Of a DNA stretch of 64,000 bases, positions 1-9,367 are shown one piece after another. Made by a program: the position numbers and the translations under genes. This DNA is from CAZBWP01 sp964630265 (GTDB lineage: Bacteria > Pseudomonadota > Alphaproteobacteria > Rhodospirillales > Defluviicoccaceae). Where the stretch lies: positions 5,112 to 69,111 of the forward strand of contig CAZVRW010000012.1 in NCBI GenBank assembly GCA_964630265.1, written 5' to 3'. Position 1 is the first letter of the stretch, and each line of letters begins with the position of its first letter. The notes under the pieces are model-generated. The model searched no databases, was not told the origin of the DNA, and saw only the letters and a list, made by a program, of their open reading frames with translations.

Positions 1-1
1 G

Positions 2-910
2 CTGATCGGCTACAGCCCCGGCGGCGGCTACGACAGCTACGGGCGCGCCGTCGCCCGGCACATGGGCAAGCACATCCCGGGCAACCCGCACATCGTCGTC
101 AAGAACATGCCCGGCGCGGGCAGCTTGCGTCTCGCCAACTACCTCTACAATGTCGCCGACGCCGATGGCTTGGTGATCGGCACCTTCAATCGCGATATCG
201 CCGTCGGTCCGCTCCTCGAGCCCGGCGAGGCGCACTACGATTCCCGGCGGCTCGGCTGGATCGGCAGCGCCAGCAAGGCGGTGACCGTGTGCTTCGTCGC
301 CGAGCGCACCGGGGTCCGAAGCTGGCGGGATCTCCTCGAGCGCGACGTGATCGCCGGCGCCACCGGCGTGCGCGCGAGTTCCGGTCAGCTCGCCTTCCTG
401 CTGCGCAACGTCTTCGGTGCGAAGCTGAAGGTGATCACCGGCTACGAAGGCAGCAACGAGGTCCTGCTCGCCCTGGAGCGCGGCGAAGTCGACGCCACGT
501 GCACGACCTGGGAAACCATCAAGTCGAGGCGACCGCAATGGATCACGCCCGGAACGGTGATCCCCGTGGTGCAAATGTCCCTCGAAGGGGACCCGGACCT
601 CACCGACGTGCCGGTGATCATTGATCTCGCCGAGACCGATGCTGAGCGTCGCCTGCTTCAGCTCGTTCTCGCGGGGCAGCAGATGGGCCGCCCCTTCGCG
701 GCTCCTCCCAACCTCGCCCCGGAGCGCCTGGAGATCCTGCGCACGGCCTTCATGGCCACCATGCACGACCCGGATTTCCGGCGGGAAATGGAGGCGGCAC
801 GGTTCACCGTCCGCCCGTTGTCGGGGTCGGAGGTGCAGAGCTTGGTCGACGCGATCCACGAAACGCCGCCCGAGGTGGTCGCGGCGGCGGCGGCTGCCGT
901 GCGCCCCTGA
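2..910 (+). CDS. TTT-family (TctC/Bug) substrate-binding protein, 5' truncated
   Basis: The window opens inside this gene; the frame is open from base 2 and gives about 302 visible residues. The visible N-terminus reads IGYSPGGGYDSYGR, the glycine-rich ligand-loop region of tripartite tricarboxylate transporter binding proteins (TctC/Bug family), followed by VVKNMPGAGSLRLANYLY, also typical of the family. The signal peptide and roughly the first 30-50 residues lie outside the window. The family binds a small carboxylate in the periplasm and delivers it to TctA/TctB membrane partners, which are not visible here. The gene converges on the peptide synthetase to its right, with two long palindromes between them. 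The ligand cannot be predicted. Confidence 0.85.
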   Translation: MIGYSPGGGYDSYGRAVARHMGKHIPGNPHIVVKNMPGAGSLRLANYLYNVADADGLVIGTFNRDIAVGPLLEPGEAHYDSRRLGWIGSASKAVTVCFVAERTGVRSWRDLLERDVIAGATGVRASSGQLAFLLRNVFGAKLKVITGYEGSNEVLLALERGEVDATCTTWETIKSRRPQWITPGTVIPVVQMSLEGDPDLTDVPVIIDLAETDAERRLLQLVLAGQQMGRPFAAPPNLAPERLEILRTAFMATMHDPDFRREMEAARFTVRPLSGSEVQSLVDAIHETPPEVVAAAAAAVRP

Positions 911-992
911 GATATCGATGCGATGCCGCGGCCGGGCCTCGCCCCGGCCCGCCTCGGCCCCTTTCGGGCCGTCACGACGGCAAACGGGCCAG

Positions 993-1107
993 TGGTTCGA
1001 TGCTGACGGATGAGTCCCATCCGTCAGCTGAATCGAACCACCAGAACAATAGCTAAGTGGATCGACCGATCTGACGCTTGGGCACCAAGCGTCAGATCCG
1101 ATCCACT
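993..1107. repeat. Two tandem long palindromes between convergent genes
   Basis: Two long inverted repeats stand side by side. In the first, bases 1002-1012 pair with 1018-1028 (11 bp) and, beyond a small bulge, 993-1000 pair with 1033-1040 (8 bp). In the second, 1069-1079 pair with 1087-1097 (11 bp) and 1056-1063 pair with 1100-1107 (8 bp). Both left arms share the pattern AGTGG-TCGA followed by CTGACG, so they look like two copies of one element. They probably act as a bidirectional terminator or belong to a REP-like repeat family. No long T run follows either one. Confidence 0.6.
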
Positions 1108-3599
1108 AGTACGCCGGAGATGCGGTCCGCCAGCAGCCGGACAGCCGGCTCCCGCACGATCTGATCGTGATCGCACGGCAGATCGTGCAGGCTCAGCGTG
1201 CCGGACACCATTGCCTGCCATCCGGTCGTCGGATGGGCACCGTCGGGCCAGAGCCCCGAGCGGAACAGGTGGACCGCTCCCGGGTAGGCCTCGATGGTGT
1301 AGCTGGACAGCGCGACGAGATGCGCGTGGCGAATGCCATGACCGACGCCGTGGCCGGTCTCGACGTCCGGCGTCAACACGTGCCGCGCCAGCATCGCGGC
1401 GCGCGTCGGCAGTCGTCGCAGGCGGCGTCCGAGGCGGTCGATCAGCGGCCGGCGGCGATAGCCCGGGGCGGCGGTGTCGATCAGCCCGAGGAACTCGGGC
1501 GCCTCACCCAGGGCGGACAGCTGCCGGGCCATTTCGTAGGCGAACACGCCACCACTGCAGTAGCCGAGAAGCCGGTGCGGCCCCGCCGGCTGGATCGTCC
1601 GCATCGACTCGATGCAGTGGCGCGCGATGTCGCCGACCGACGTGTGGGGTGGCATGGCCCCGTCGATGCCGACCGCCTGCAAGCCATAGATCGGTTGGCC
1701 GGGATCGAGATGGCGGCAGAGTTCGGCGTAGTCGCTGAGGATGCCGCCCGCGATGTGCACGCAGAACACGGCGCGTCGATCGCCGTCGGCGCGGATGGGG
1801 ATCGGCCGTGACCAGAGCGTGCCGTCGTGGTCGCGGCACAGTTCGCGCGCCAGGGCTTCCACCGTGCCCTCGCCGTACCACAGGACATGCAGCGGCAGGG
1901 TCTTGCCGAAGATCTCCTTGATCTTGGCCATCACTTCCACGGCCATCAGGGAGTGGCCGCCGACCGCGAAGAAATTGTCGGTCACGCCAACGTCGGTGCG
2001 GCCGAGCAGGGCGTGCCAGATGCGAACCAGCTGCACCTCGACGGCGTTGCGGGCGAGAACGATGCCGGCAGGGCCGGATGGCGGCGAGGGCGGGCCCGCC
2101 GCATCCGCCGCATCCGCCAACAGCCGGTCGGCGACGGGCTGCGCCGGTGACGGTCCAGTTGTTTGGACCGGTGGCAACGTCGAGAACCGCCGCTCCGGAT
2201 CGGCGACTACGGCCCGCAACACGTCCTCGAATTGCGCGGCCATGCGCTCGATTTCCGCAGGCTCGAACAGCATCGTGTCGTACTCGAAGGTCGCCGCCCG
2301 GCCGTCGCGTCCGTCGACGAGCGACAACCACAGATCACATTTCGCCGTGTCACGCTCGAGGGTGACCGCGGACACGTCGAGCGCGGGGTGCGCGAGCGCG
2401 GGGCCGATCTCGTCCCGATGCGTGAACAGCACCCGGAACAAGGGCGCGCGGCCCAGGGTGCGGTTCGGATTGACGGCCTTCACCACCTCCTCGAACGGCA
2501 GATCCTGGTTGGAGACCCCGGCAAGCAGGGCGTCTTTCGTGCCCCCGACGAAGGCCCGGAACGTCCGGTCCTCCGCGCCGTGGCTTCTCAGGGCGAGGGT
2601 ATTGGCGAAGAAGCCGATGAGATCCCGCAGTTCGGCCCGCGGTCGGCCGGCGATCGGCGTGCCGACGACGATGTCGCTTTGCCCGGTCCGCCGATGCAGC
2701 CATGCCTGGAACGCCGCGAGCATGAGCATGAACGGCGTCACGGCGAGGGTTTGGGCGAGCCGGTCCAGGTCGGCGGTCAGCGGCCGCGGCAGCAGCCACC
2801 TGAGCTTCCTGCCCTCGGCGCGCCGCGCCGGCGGGCGCGGTCCCGCCGTCGACAGGTTCGGCAGGTCCGGGGCGCCCCGCAGGGTCCGACCCCAGAAATC
2901 CCGCTGGGCATCGAGCGCTCCGGTCTCGACCCGTCGCCGCTCCCAGAGCGCGAAATCCGCGTACTGGATGGGGAGCGGTGGCAGCTCGGGCGACGCGCCG
3001 GCGCAGCGTGCTGCGTAGCATCGGCTGACCTCTCCATTGAACAGCCGCAGTGACCATTCATCGGCGACGATGTGGTGCATGGTCAGCGCCACCAGATGAT
3101 CATCGTCGGCGATCCGACAGACCAGAAGTTTGACCAACGGACCGCGGGTCAGATCGAACGGCGCATGCACCTCGCGCTCGGCGAGCCGGACGGCCGCGAC
3201 GTCTGCGTCGGACCGGCCGCCGAGATCGATCACCGAAATGGCCGGCCGGCCGTCTGCGTCGATCTCCTGACGCGGCTTGCCCAGGTCGGCGGCGAAGGTC
3301 GTGCGCAGGGTTTCATGGCGCATGACCACGTCGCCCACCGCTTGGCGGAACGCCGGCAGATCGAGCCGTCCGCGCACCCGCATGATGCGGTAGACGTTGT
3401 AGGCGGGATCGTCCGGGTCGAGCTGGGTGATCAGCCACAGGCGCTGTTGGGCGAACGACAGCGGCGTCGGGTCGTCCGGTCGTCGCCGCGGAATGCCGAC
3501 GAGGGAGCGCCGATCCGCTCGGCCCGCCAGCAGGCGCCGCTCGAGCTCGGCGCGTTCGGCGGCCGGCAAAGCGGCCAGTCGCGTCCGCAGATCGGTCAT
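1092..3599 (-). CDS. Nonribosomal peptide synthetase, C-T-TE terminal module
   Basis: 835 residues with three domains. A condensation domain spans about residues 45-470, with PLSFAQQRLW near the start and HHIVADE near residue 175. A carrier domain carries its phosphopantetheine serine in GGHS near residue 547. A type I thioesterase spans about 600-835. There is no adenylation domain. The thioesterase nucleophile motif reads GYCSGG, placing Cys681 (codon at 1557-1559) where most of these enzymes have Ser; Asp708 and His811 complete the expected triad. Cys-type NRPS thioesterases are known from beta-lactone and beta-lactam release, for example in obafluorin and sulfazecin synthesis. The gene starts 6 bp after the upstream synthetase stops, so both are one operon and this is the release module. 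How its carrier is loaded is not visible. Confidence 0.9.
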   Translation of the reverse strand: MTDLRTRLAALPAAERAELERRLLAGRADRRSLVGIPRRRPDDPTPLSFAQQRLWLITQLDPDDPAYNVYRIMRVRGRLDLPAFRQAVGDVVMRHETLRTTFAADLGKPRQEIDADGRPAISVIDLGGRSDADVAAVRLAEREVHAPFDLTRGPLVKLLVCRIADDDHLVALTMHHIVADEWSLRLFNGEVSRCYAARCAGASPELPPLPIQYADFALWERRRVETGALDAQRDFWGRTLRGAPDLPNLSTAGPRPPARRAEGRKLRWLLPRPLTADLDRLAQTLAVTPFMLMLAAFQAWLHRRTGQSDIVVGTPIAGRPRAELRDLIGFFANTLALRSHGAEDRTFRAFVGGTKDALLAGVSNQDLPFEEVVKAVNPNRTLGRAPLFRVLFTHRDEIGPALAHPALDVSAVTLERDTAKCDLWLSLVDGRDGRAATFEYDTMLFEPAEIERMAAQFEDVLRAVVADPERRFSTLPPVQTTGPSPAQPVADRLLADAADAAGPPSPPSGPAGIVLARNAVEVQLVRIWHALLGRTDVGVTDNFFAVGGHSLMAVEVMAKIKEIFGKTLPLHVLWYGEGTVEALARELCRDHDGTLWSRPIPIRADGDRRAVFCVHIAGGILSDYAELCRHLDPGQPIYGLQAVGIDGAMPPHTSVGDIARHCIESMRTIQPAGPHRLLGYCSGGVFAYEMARQLSALGEAPEFLGLIDTAAPGYRRRPLIDRLGRRLRRLPTRAAMLARHVLTPDVETGHGVGHGIRHAHLVALSSYTIEAYPGAVHLFRSGLWPDGAHPTTGWQAMVSGTLSLHDLPCDHDQIVREPAVRLLADRISGVLVDRI

Positions 3600-3605
3600 T
3601 CCCGC

Positions 3606-6600
3606 TCAGGCTCCCGGCGCCAGCGCATCGTCGACCTCGGCCAGCATGCGTTCCGTCATGGCCAGGGCGAGTCCTTCGATCGTCGGCGATGCGAAGACGA
3701 GTTGCAGCGGCAAGTCCACCCCCAGCCGTTCCTCGACGAGGAACAGCATTTTCATCGCCGCGAGCGAATGGCCACCCAGATCGAAAAAGCTCTCCTGAAC
3801 GCCGACGCGGTCGAGGCCGAGCAGGTCGGACCAGATCGCGGCGACGGCCTCTTCGAGCGGCGTCCTCGGCCAAATCGGCGCTCGCCCGGCCGCGACCTCC
3901 GGTGATCCGATCCGAACAAGCGCCTCCCGGTCGAGCTTGCCGACGGCGGTGATCGGCAAGGCGTCGAGGGCGACGAAGGCGGACGGTCGCATGTAGGCGG
4001 GCAATCTGCCGGCGAGAAACGCCGAGAGGTCGCTCGTCGCCGGTGCCGCCGCCGGGTCGCGGGCAACGACGTAGGCGATGAGCCGGCGGGAGCCCTGACC
4101 GTCGTCACGCGCCGCGACCGCGGCCTGCCGGACGCCCGGATGCTGTTGCAGCGTCGTTTCGATCTCACCGGGCTCGATGCGGAAGCCGCGGATCTTGACC
4201 TGATCGTCCATGCGCCCGAGGAACTGGAGGTTGCCGTCCGCCAGATAGCGCACGCGATCCCCGGAGCGATAGAGACGGGCGTCCGGGCGGTCGTCGAACG
4301 GGTCGGGAACGAAGCGCTCGGCGGTCAGCTCGGGGCGGTTCAGGTAGCCGCGCGCCAAGCCGTCGCCGCCGATGTAGAGTTCGCCGATCGCACCGATCGG
4401 CACAGGGTTGCGGTGCCGGTCGAGGACATGCACGGTGGTGTTGGCGATCGGCCGGCCGATCGGCACCGACGGCTCGAGGCGCGACGGATCGCCGACCGTG
4501 TAGGTGCAGGTGAACGTGGTGTTCTCGGTCGGGCCGTAGCCGTTGATCAGCCGACACGTCGGCAGCGCCGCGACGAACCGCTTGACGTGATCGACCGACA
4601 GCACGTCGCCGCCGGCCAGCACCTGGCGAACTTGCCGGAAGCAGCGGATCTCGTGATCGACCATCTGGTGGAACAGTCCGGCGGTCAGCCAGACCGTCGT
4701 CACCCCGCCGGCCTCGATGGTGCGGGCGATCTCGTCCAGCGTCGGCAGCTCCGCCGCCACCTGCTGCAGCCGCCCGCCGTTGAGCAGCGCCCCCCAAATC
4801 TCGAAGGTCGAGGCGTCGAAGGTGATCGGCGCCAGCTGCAGGAACACCTCGTCGGCACCGAACGTGGCGTAGTCGGTGTTCCGGACCAGGCGGACGACGC
4901 CGCGATGTGTCGCGCCGCACCCCTTCGGTTGCCCCGTCGAACCGGACGTGTAGACCACATATGCCAGCGCATCGGCATCCCCCGCGTCCGGCGGATCGTC
5001 CGCCGCCTCATCGTCCAGATCGGCGCCATCGGGGTCGAGCCGTACCGTTCGTGCCGCGACGCCGTCGAGGGGCGGCAACAGGCCATCCTCGACCAGCAGC
5101 ATGCCGACGCCGGCGTCCTCGATCATGAACCGCAGCCGCTCGGCCGGATACGCCGCGTCCAGGGCGAGATAGGCGCCGCCGGCCTTGAGGATGCCGAGCA
5201 GCCCGGCGATCATCGCCGGCGAGCGCCGGGCAGAGATCCCGACGACGCTCGCCGCTCCGACGCCGTGTCGTTGCAGCCGATGCGCCAGGCGATTGGCCCA
5301 GGCGTTCAACGCTTCGTAGCTGAGGCGCCGCGCGCCGCAGACGATGGCGACGGCGTCGGGGCGCGCCCGCACCTGCGCCGCGAACAGCGCCGGAATGCCG
5401 TCGTGCGGGTATGGCGTGCGGGTGCCGCTCCAGGCCGACAAGAGGCGTCGCTCGGCGTCATCGACGAGCGCCAGCGCCGACACGGGCCCCTCCGGATCGG
5501 CGATCATCTCCTGCAACAGCACCTGGAAGCTCCGCATCAGCCGCGCGATGGTGCTGTCTTCGAAAAGGTCCGTCGCGTACTCGAAAAAGCCCTCGAGGCT
5601 GCCCCGATCTTCGGCCATCATCAGACACAGGTCGAAGCGCGTGGTCCCGAGATCGATGTCGATGCGTTCCAGTCGCAGCCCCGGCAAATCGACGACGCGC
5701 TGGTCCGTGGGCATGAAGCCGAACAGGATCTGCACGATCGGCGCATAACCGGCATCGCGCGACGGCTTGATCCGATCGACCAGATCCTCGAACGGCAGCC
5801 ACCGATGTTGGAAGGCGTCGAGAACCACGTCGCGGACGCGCTGGAGGTGCTCCGGCACCGTCAACGCCGCTTCGAGGCGGCACCGCAAGGCCAGCGTATT
5901 CAGGAACAGACCGATCGCATGGCGGGTTTGATCATCCCGATTGTCGATGGCCGTGCCGACGATGAAGTCGTCCTGGCCGGTGTGGCGATGGATCAGGATC
6001 TGGAACGCCGCCAGCAAGGTCATGTACAGGGTGATGCCGTGGCGCCGGCCGATCTCGCGGAGCTGGCGCGTCGTCGCTTCGGGGATCTGGAACCACTGCC
6101 GCCTGCCGCGATACGACTGGATCGCCGGGCGCGGCCGATCGGTCGGCAGGTCGACGAGGCGGGGCGCGCCCTCCAGGTGGCGCAGCCAGAAGTCCAACAG
6201 CTCCTGCCGATACGGACCGTTCAGTCGACCTCGCTGCCAGGCGGCGAAATCCCCGTATTGGATCGGCAGGGGCGGCAGCGGCGACGCCTCGCCGTTGGCG
6301 AAGGCCGGATACAGCGCGCCGAACTCGGCATAGAGCAGGCCACTCGAACGCCCGTCGAAAACGACGTGGTGCTTCGGCAGCAGCAGCACGTGCTCGTCCG
6401 GGGCCAGTTGCAGCAGCCGGCAGCGGATCAACGGGCCGCGTTCAAGGTCGAACGGTGTCGAGGCTTCCGCGATGGCCAAGCGCTCCACCTCCTCGTCCCG
6501 GGTCTCGGCCGGCCATGCGCTCAGGTCGCTGACGGCAATGTCGAGTTCGAGCTCGGGCGCAAAAACCTGCGTCGCCTCGCCGTCGACGACGGGAAACGAG

Positions 6601-8735
6601 GCCCGCAGGATCTCGTGACGCTCGACGATGGCGTTCAACACCCGCGCCAGCACCGCCCGATCGAGGGGACCGCTGATCCGTACCGCACCCTGGAGGTTGT
6701 ACAGGCGCCCGAGCGGCTCCAGCCTGGACAGGAACAGCAGCCGCTGTTGCGTGAACGACGGCGGGCGGGGCTGCGACCGGTCCCGCGGGTGGATGCGGTC
6801 GAGCTTCGCCGCATCGGCTGCGTCACCCCTGGCGGTTGGCGTCTGTTCGCGGGCGCTGACGATCGCCGCGGCCATCCCTTCGACCGTGGCGCCGGTCCCG
6901 AAAATGCTGTTCAAAGAAAGCCGGACGCCGAAGGTCTCCGACACCGCGGAGACCAGGCTCGCGGCCCGCAGGGAATCGCCCCCGAGGACGAAGAAGTTCT
7001 CGTCCGCGTCCACGTCGGGCAGTCTCAAAACATCGGCCCACAGCGCCGCCAGGGCCGTGATCATCGGCGGCCGCGCACGTCGCGGCGCCGCCGTCGGCGG
7101 GGGGTCCGCATTCGCGCCCGAACCCCTCACGCCCGAACCCGCGCCCATCCCCAGCCGCGCCGATGCGCCGATGCGCGCCAGCTTGCCGTGCGGACCGCGC
7201 GGCAGGCTGGCCCGGAAGACGATGCGCCGCGGCACCTTGTATTCGGCGAGACAGGCGCGGAGGAATGCTTGCAGCTCCCGTTCGCCGGCGTCCGCTGTCG
7301 GCCGGAGCACGACGGCGGCGGCGACCTCCTCGCCCAACGTCGGGTGCGGCAGGGCGAAGCACATGCACTCCGCCACCTGGGGATGGCGCGACAGCACCTC
7401 CTCCACCTCGCTCGGCGAGACCTTCTGGCCGCCGCGATTGATCACCTCCTTCAGTCGCCCGATGACGGTGAGATAGCCGTCGGCGTCGAACCGGCCGAGA
7501 TCGCCGGTGCGGAACCAGCCGTCGATGAAAGCCGCGGCGGTGGCCTCCGGATCGTCCTCGTAGCCGGTGAACACGTTGGGACCCCGGACGATGACCTCGC
7601 CCGCGTCGCCGACACCGAGCCGCCGTCCCGCCGCATCGACGATCGCCACCTCGTTATCGAACGGCAGGCCGGCGGTTCCCGGCCGCCGTTCGCCGGGCGG
7701 CGGGGGATTGCGCGTGATCAGCCCCGCCTCGGTACCACCGAAGCGCTCCAGGCAGGGCACCCCGAAGGTTTGTTCGAGGCGCTGCATCAGGTCCGGCATC
7801 AGCCGGTGCGACGCCGACCGGACGAAGCGCAAGGCCGACCGGGCAATGACGTCGGCGTGGCCGGGGGCACGATCGAGGATCGCTTCATGATAGGCCGGCC
7901 CGCCGGAATACCAGGTGACCCCGAAGTCATCGAGGTATCCATAGAAATCGTCGGCATCGAAGCCGGCGGGCACGACGATGGCGCCGCCGGCGGAAAGCGG
8001 CACCAGCAGATCCGTGTTCAGGCCGCCACTGAGGAACAGCGGCCGGAAGCTGAGGCAGCGGTCGGTCGGGCGCAGGCCGAGTGCCGCAACCTCGCAGTGG
8101 GCACGCCGCACCAGCAGGCTCTGTGACATGGGTACCAGTTTCGGCCGGGCCGTCGTGCCCGACGTCATCTGCACCCTGGCGATGTCGCCCGGCGCGGCGA
8201 CCTCCCGGCGCACCGGCCGGTCCAGGCGACCGCCGTCCAGCTCGAACACCCCGGCGGCCGCGTCGGGCCGGGGATGCAGGTGGATCAGCGGCAGGCCCAG
8301 CGGTTCGGCGGCACGGCGCGCCGCGGTGTCGGCGGCGACGGAGACGATGACGGCATCGACCTTGGTACGGACGAAGTTCGCCGCGAACTCACGCTCGGTC
8401 GACTCCGGGTTGAGCGGAACCACCGTCGCGGCGTCGCAGACCGCGAGATAGGCCGCCGCCATCTCCGGCCGTTCCGGAATCACCAGCGCCACGCGGTCGC
8501 CGCGGCCGATCCCGCGATCGTTCAACCGCTCGCGCGTCGTCGTGGTCAAGGCAACCAGCGCTGCGAAGCCGAGCGCCATTCGGCCGGGAGCCATGATCGC
8601 CGGTGCACGCGGCGTCGCCGCCGCGATCCGTCGCATCAACGTGGCGACCGTCAGTTGATCCGCCGCAAGCACATTCAATCTCCGCGTTCCTGTCCGACCT
8701 CGCCGCCCCGACGACCCACGACCATAGCGGCCCAT
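3606..8735 (-). CDS. Nonribosomal peptide synthetase, A-T-C-A-T
   Basis: Up to 1709 residues. The first A domain (about 30-535) resembles acyl-CoA ligases of the oxalate-CoA ligase/AAE3 group (MTSGTTARPKL, then KEVINRGGQKVSPSEVEEVL) rather than an amino-acid A domain, so it probably loads a carboxylic acid starter. It is followed by a carrier domain (GGDS, Ser588), a condensation domain (HHVVFDG near 790), an amino-acid A domain (YTSGSTGQPKG near 1260) and a second carrier (GGHS near 1655). Lining the second A domain up with GrsA by eye gives the pocket code DAFWLGGTFK, close to the published valine codes. The annotated ATG at 8735 gives an odd basic leader; GTG at 8670-8672, with GGAG 7 bp upstream, is a likelier start. 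No MbtH, phosphopantetheinyl transferase or exporter gene is visible nearby. Confidence 0.9.
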   Translation of the reverse strand: MGRYGRGSSGRRGRTGTRRLNVLAADQLTVATLMRRIAAATPRAPAIMAPGRMALGFAALVALTTTTRERLNDRGIGRGDRVALVIPERPEMAAAYLAVCDAATVVPLNPESTEREFAANFVRTKVDAVIVSVAADTAARRAAEPLGLPLIHLHPRPDAAAGVFELDGGRLDRPVRREVAAPGDIARVQMTSGTTARPKLVPMSQSLLVRRAHCEVAALGLRPTDRCLSFRPLFLSGGLNTDLLVPLSAGGAIVVPAGFDADDFYGYLDDFGVTWYSGGPAYHEAILDRAPGHADVIARSALRFVRSASHRLMPDLMQRLEQTFGVPCLERFGGTEAGLITRNPPPPGERRPGTAGLPFDNEVAIVDAAGRRLGVGDAGEVIVRGPNVFTGYEDDPEATAAAFIDGWFRTGDLGRFDADGYLTVIGRLKEVINRGGQKVSPSEVEEVLSRHPQVAECMCFALPHPTLGEEVAAAVVLRPTADAGERELQAFLRACLAEYKVPRRIVFRASLPRGPHGKLARIGASARLGMGAGSGVRGSGANADPPPTAAPRRARPPMITALAALWADVLRLPDVDADENFFVLGGDSLRAASLVSAVSETFGVRLSLNSIFGTGATVEGMAAAIVSAREQTPTARGDAADAAKLDRIHPRDRSQPRPPSFTQQRLLFLSRLEPLGRLYNLQGAVRISGPLDRAVLARVLNAIVERHEILRASFPVVDGEATQVFAPELELDIAVSDLSAWPAETRDEEVERLAIAEASTPFDLERGPLIRCRLLQLAPDEHVLLLPKHHVVFDGRSSGLLYAEFGALYPAFANGEASPLPPLPIQYGDFAAWQRGRLNGPYRQELLDFWLRHLEGAPRLVDLPTDRPRPAIQSYRGRRQWFQIPEATTRQLREIGRRHGITLYMTLLAAFQILIHRHTGQDDFIVGTAIDNRDDQTRHAIGLFLNTLALRCRLEAALTVPEHLQRVRDVVLDAFQHRWLPFEDLVDRIKPSRDAGYAPIVQILFGFMPTDQRVVDLPGLRLERIDIDLGTTRFDLCLMMAEDRGSLEGFFEYATDLFEDSTIARLMRSFQVLLQEMIADPEGPVSALALVDDAERRLLSAWSGTRTPYPHDGIPALFAAQVRARPDAVAIVCGARRLSYEALNAWANRLAHRLQRHGVGAASVVGISARRSPAMIAGLLGILKAGGAYLALDAAYPAERLRFMIEDAGVGMLLVEDGLLPPLDGVAARTVRLDPDGADLDDEAADDPPDAGDADALAYVVYTSGSTGQPKGCGATHRGVVRLVRNTDYATFGADEVFLQLAPITFDASTFEIWGALLNGGRLQQVAAELPTLDEIARTIEAGGVTTVWLTAGLFHQMVDHEIRCFRQVRQVLAGGDVLSVDHVKRFVAALPTCRLINGYGPTENTTFTCTYTVGDPSRLEPSVPIGRPIANTTVHVLDRHRNPVPIGAIGELYIGGDGLARGYLNRPELTAERFVPDPFDDRPDARLYRSGDRVRYLADGNLQFLGRMDDQVKIRGFRIEPGEIETTLQQHPGVRQAAVAARDDGQGSRRLIAYVVARDPAAAPATSDLSAFLAGRLPAYMRPSAFVALDALPITAVGKLDREALVRIGSPEVAAGRAPIWPRTPLEEAVAAIWSDLLGLDRVGVQESFFDLGGHSLAAMKMLFLVEERLGVDLPLQLVFASPTIEGLALAMTERMLAEVDDALAPGA

Positions 8736-9073
8736 TCCTTACCGCTGGGTTCAGGACCGTTACAGCGCCGCGCCGACGGCGCCGACCCTGCCGGCATCGC
8801 GTCCCTGGCACGTCGCGTCCCTGGCGACTTGGCGCGGCACCGCATTTACCACACATTGCCGTAATGCCGTGCTCGCCGCCAACGGTCCGCTGTCGACGCA
8901 GCCTGGTCCTTGCGCGCGCCGGACTTGGCGTCGAGGACGCCGACAAAAGGCTTGCGTTGGCCTCATTGTTCGTCTATAAGCTGTATTGCTGTTGAGTAAT
9001 GCTTTTCCCGGTTGCCGCCAAGACGCTTCGGCGTTGCGTCGGCGCCGGGCTTTTCTTTTTTCGCCCCGGGCCT

Positions 9074-9208
9074 GCTCTCTGGCCTNNNNNNNNNNNNNNN
9101 NNNNNNNNNNNNNNNNNNNNNNNNNNNNNNNNNNNNNNNNNNNNNNNNNNNNNNNNNNNNNNNNNNNNNNNNNNNNNNNNNNNNNCTCTCTGGCCTCCTC
9201 TCTGGCCT
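9074..9208. repeat. 12-bp minisatellite containing an assembly gap
   Basis: Units of the form NCTCTCTGGCCT occur immediately left (9074-9085) and right (9186-9196, 9197-9208) of a run of exactly 100 N at 9086-9185. The round size of the gap means it is a placeholder, and the matching flanks show that the unresolved sequence is more copies of the same 12-bp unit. The true copy number is unknown. Confidence 0.85.
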
Positions 9209-9317
9209 GCTCCCCCCTTGCGCCGCCGGGCCGGGCCGGTATCTGGCCGGGTGACCCCATTGCGGCGCGGCCAGAGCCGTCACGGAGAGCCGCCCCCACC
9301 CGCGCCACCGGCGAAAT

Positions 9318-9367
9318 CCTACAGAACCCTTCAGAATCCTACATTTTCCTACATTTTCCGACATTTG
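9318..9367. repeat. Five tandem 10-bp repeats
   Basis: Five contiguous units of exactly 10 bp run CCTACAGAAC, CCTTCAGAAT, CCTACATTTT, CCTACATTTT, CCGACATTTG. A sixth, degenerate unit may precede them at 9308-9317. The 10-bp period would place each copy on nearly the same face of the helix. The stretch is markedly AT-richer than its surroundings. Function unknown. Confidence 0.75.

Noticed and set aside
4140..8126. 1328-residue open frame on the plus strand opposite the NRPS gene
   Set aside because: It lies entirely antisense to a clear synthetase; high GC content leaves long open frames in other registers, and the translation is low-complexity Arg/Glu/Asp-rich with no domain.
9318..9367. 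The 10-bp array as a CRISPR or plasmid origin
   Set aside because: No spacers between units, units too short for CRISPR, and no replication-initiator gene nearby.
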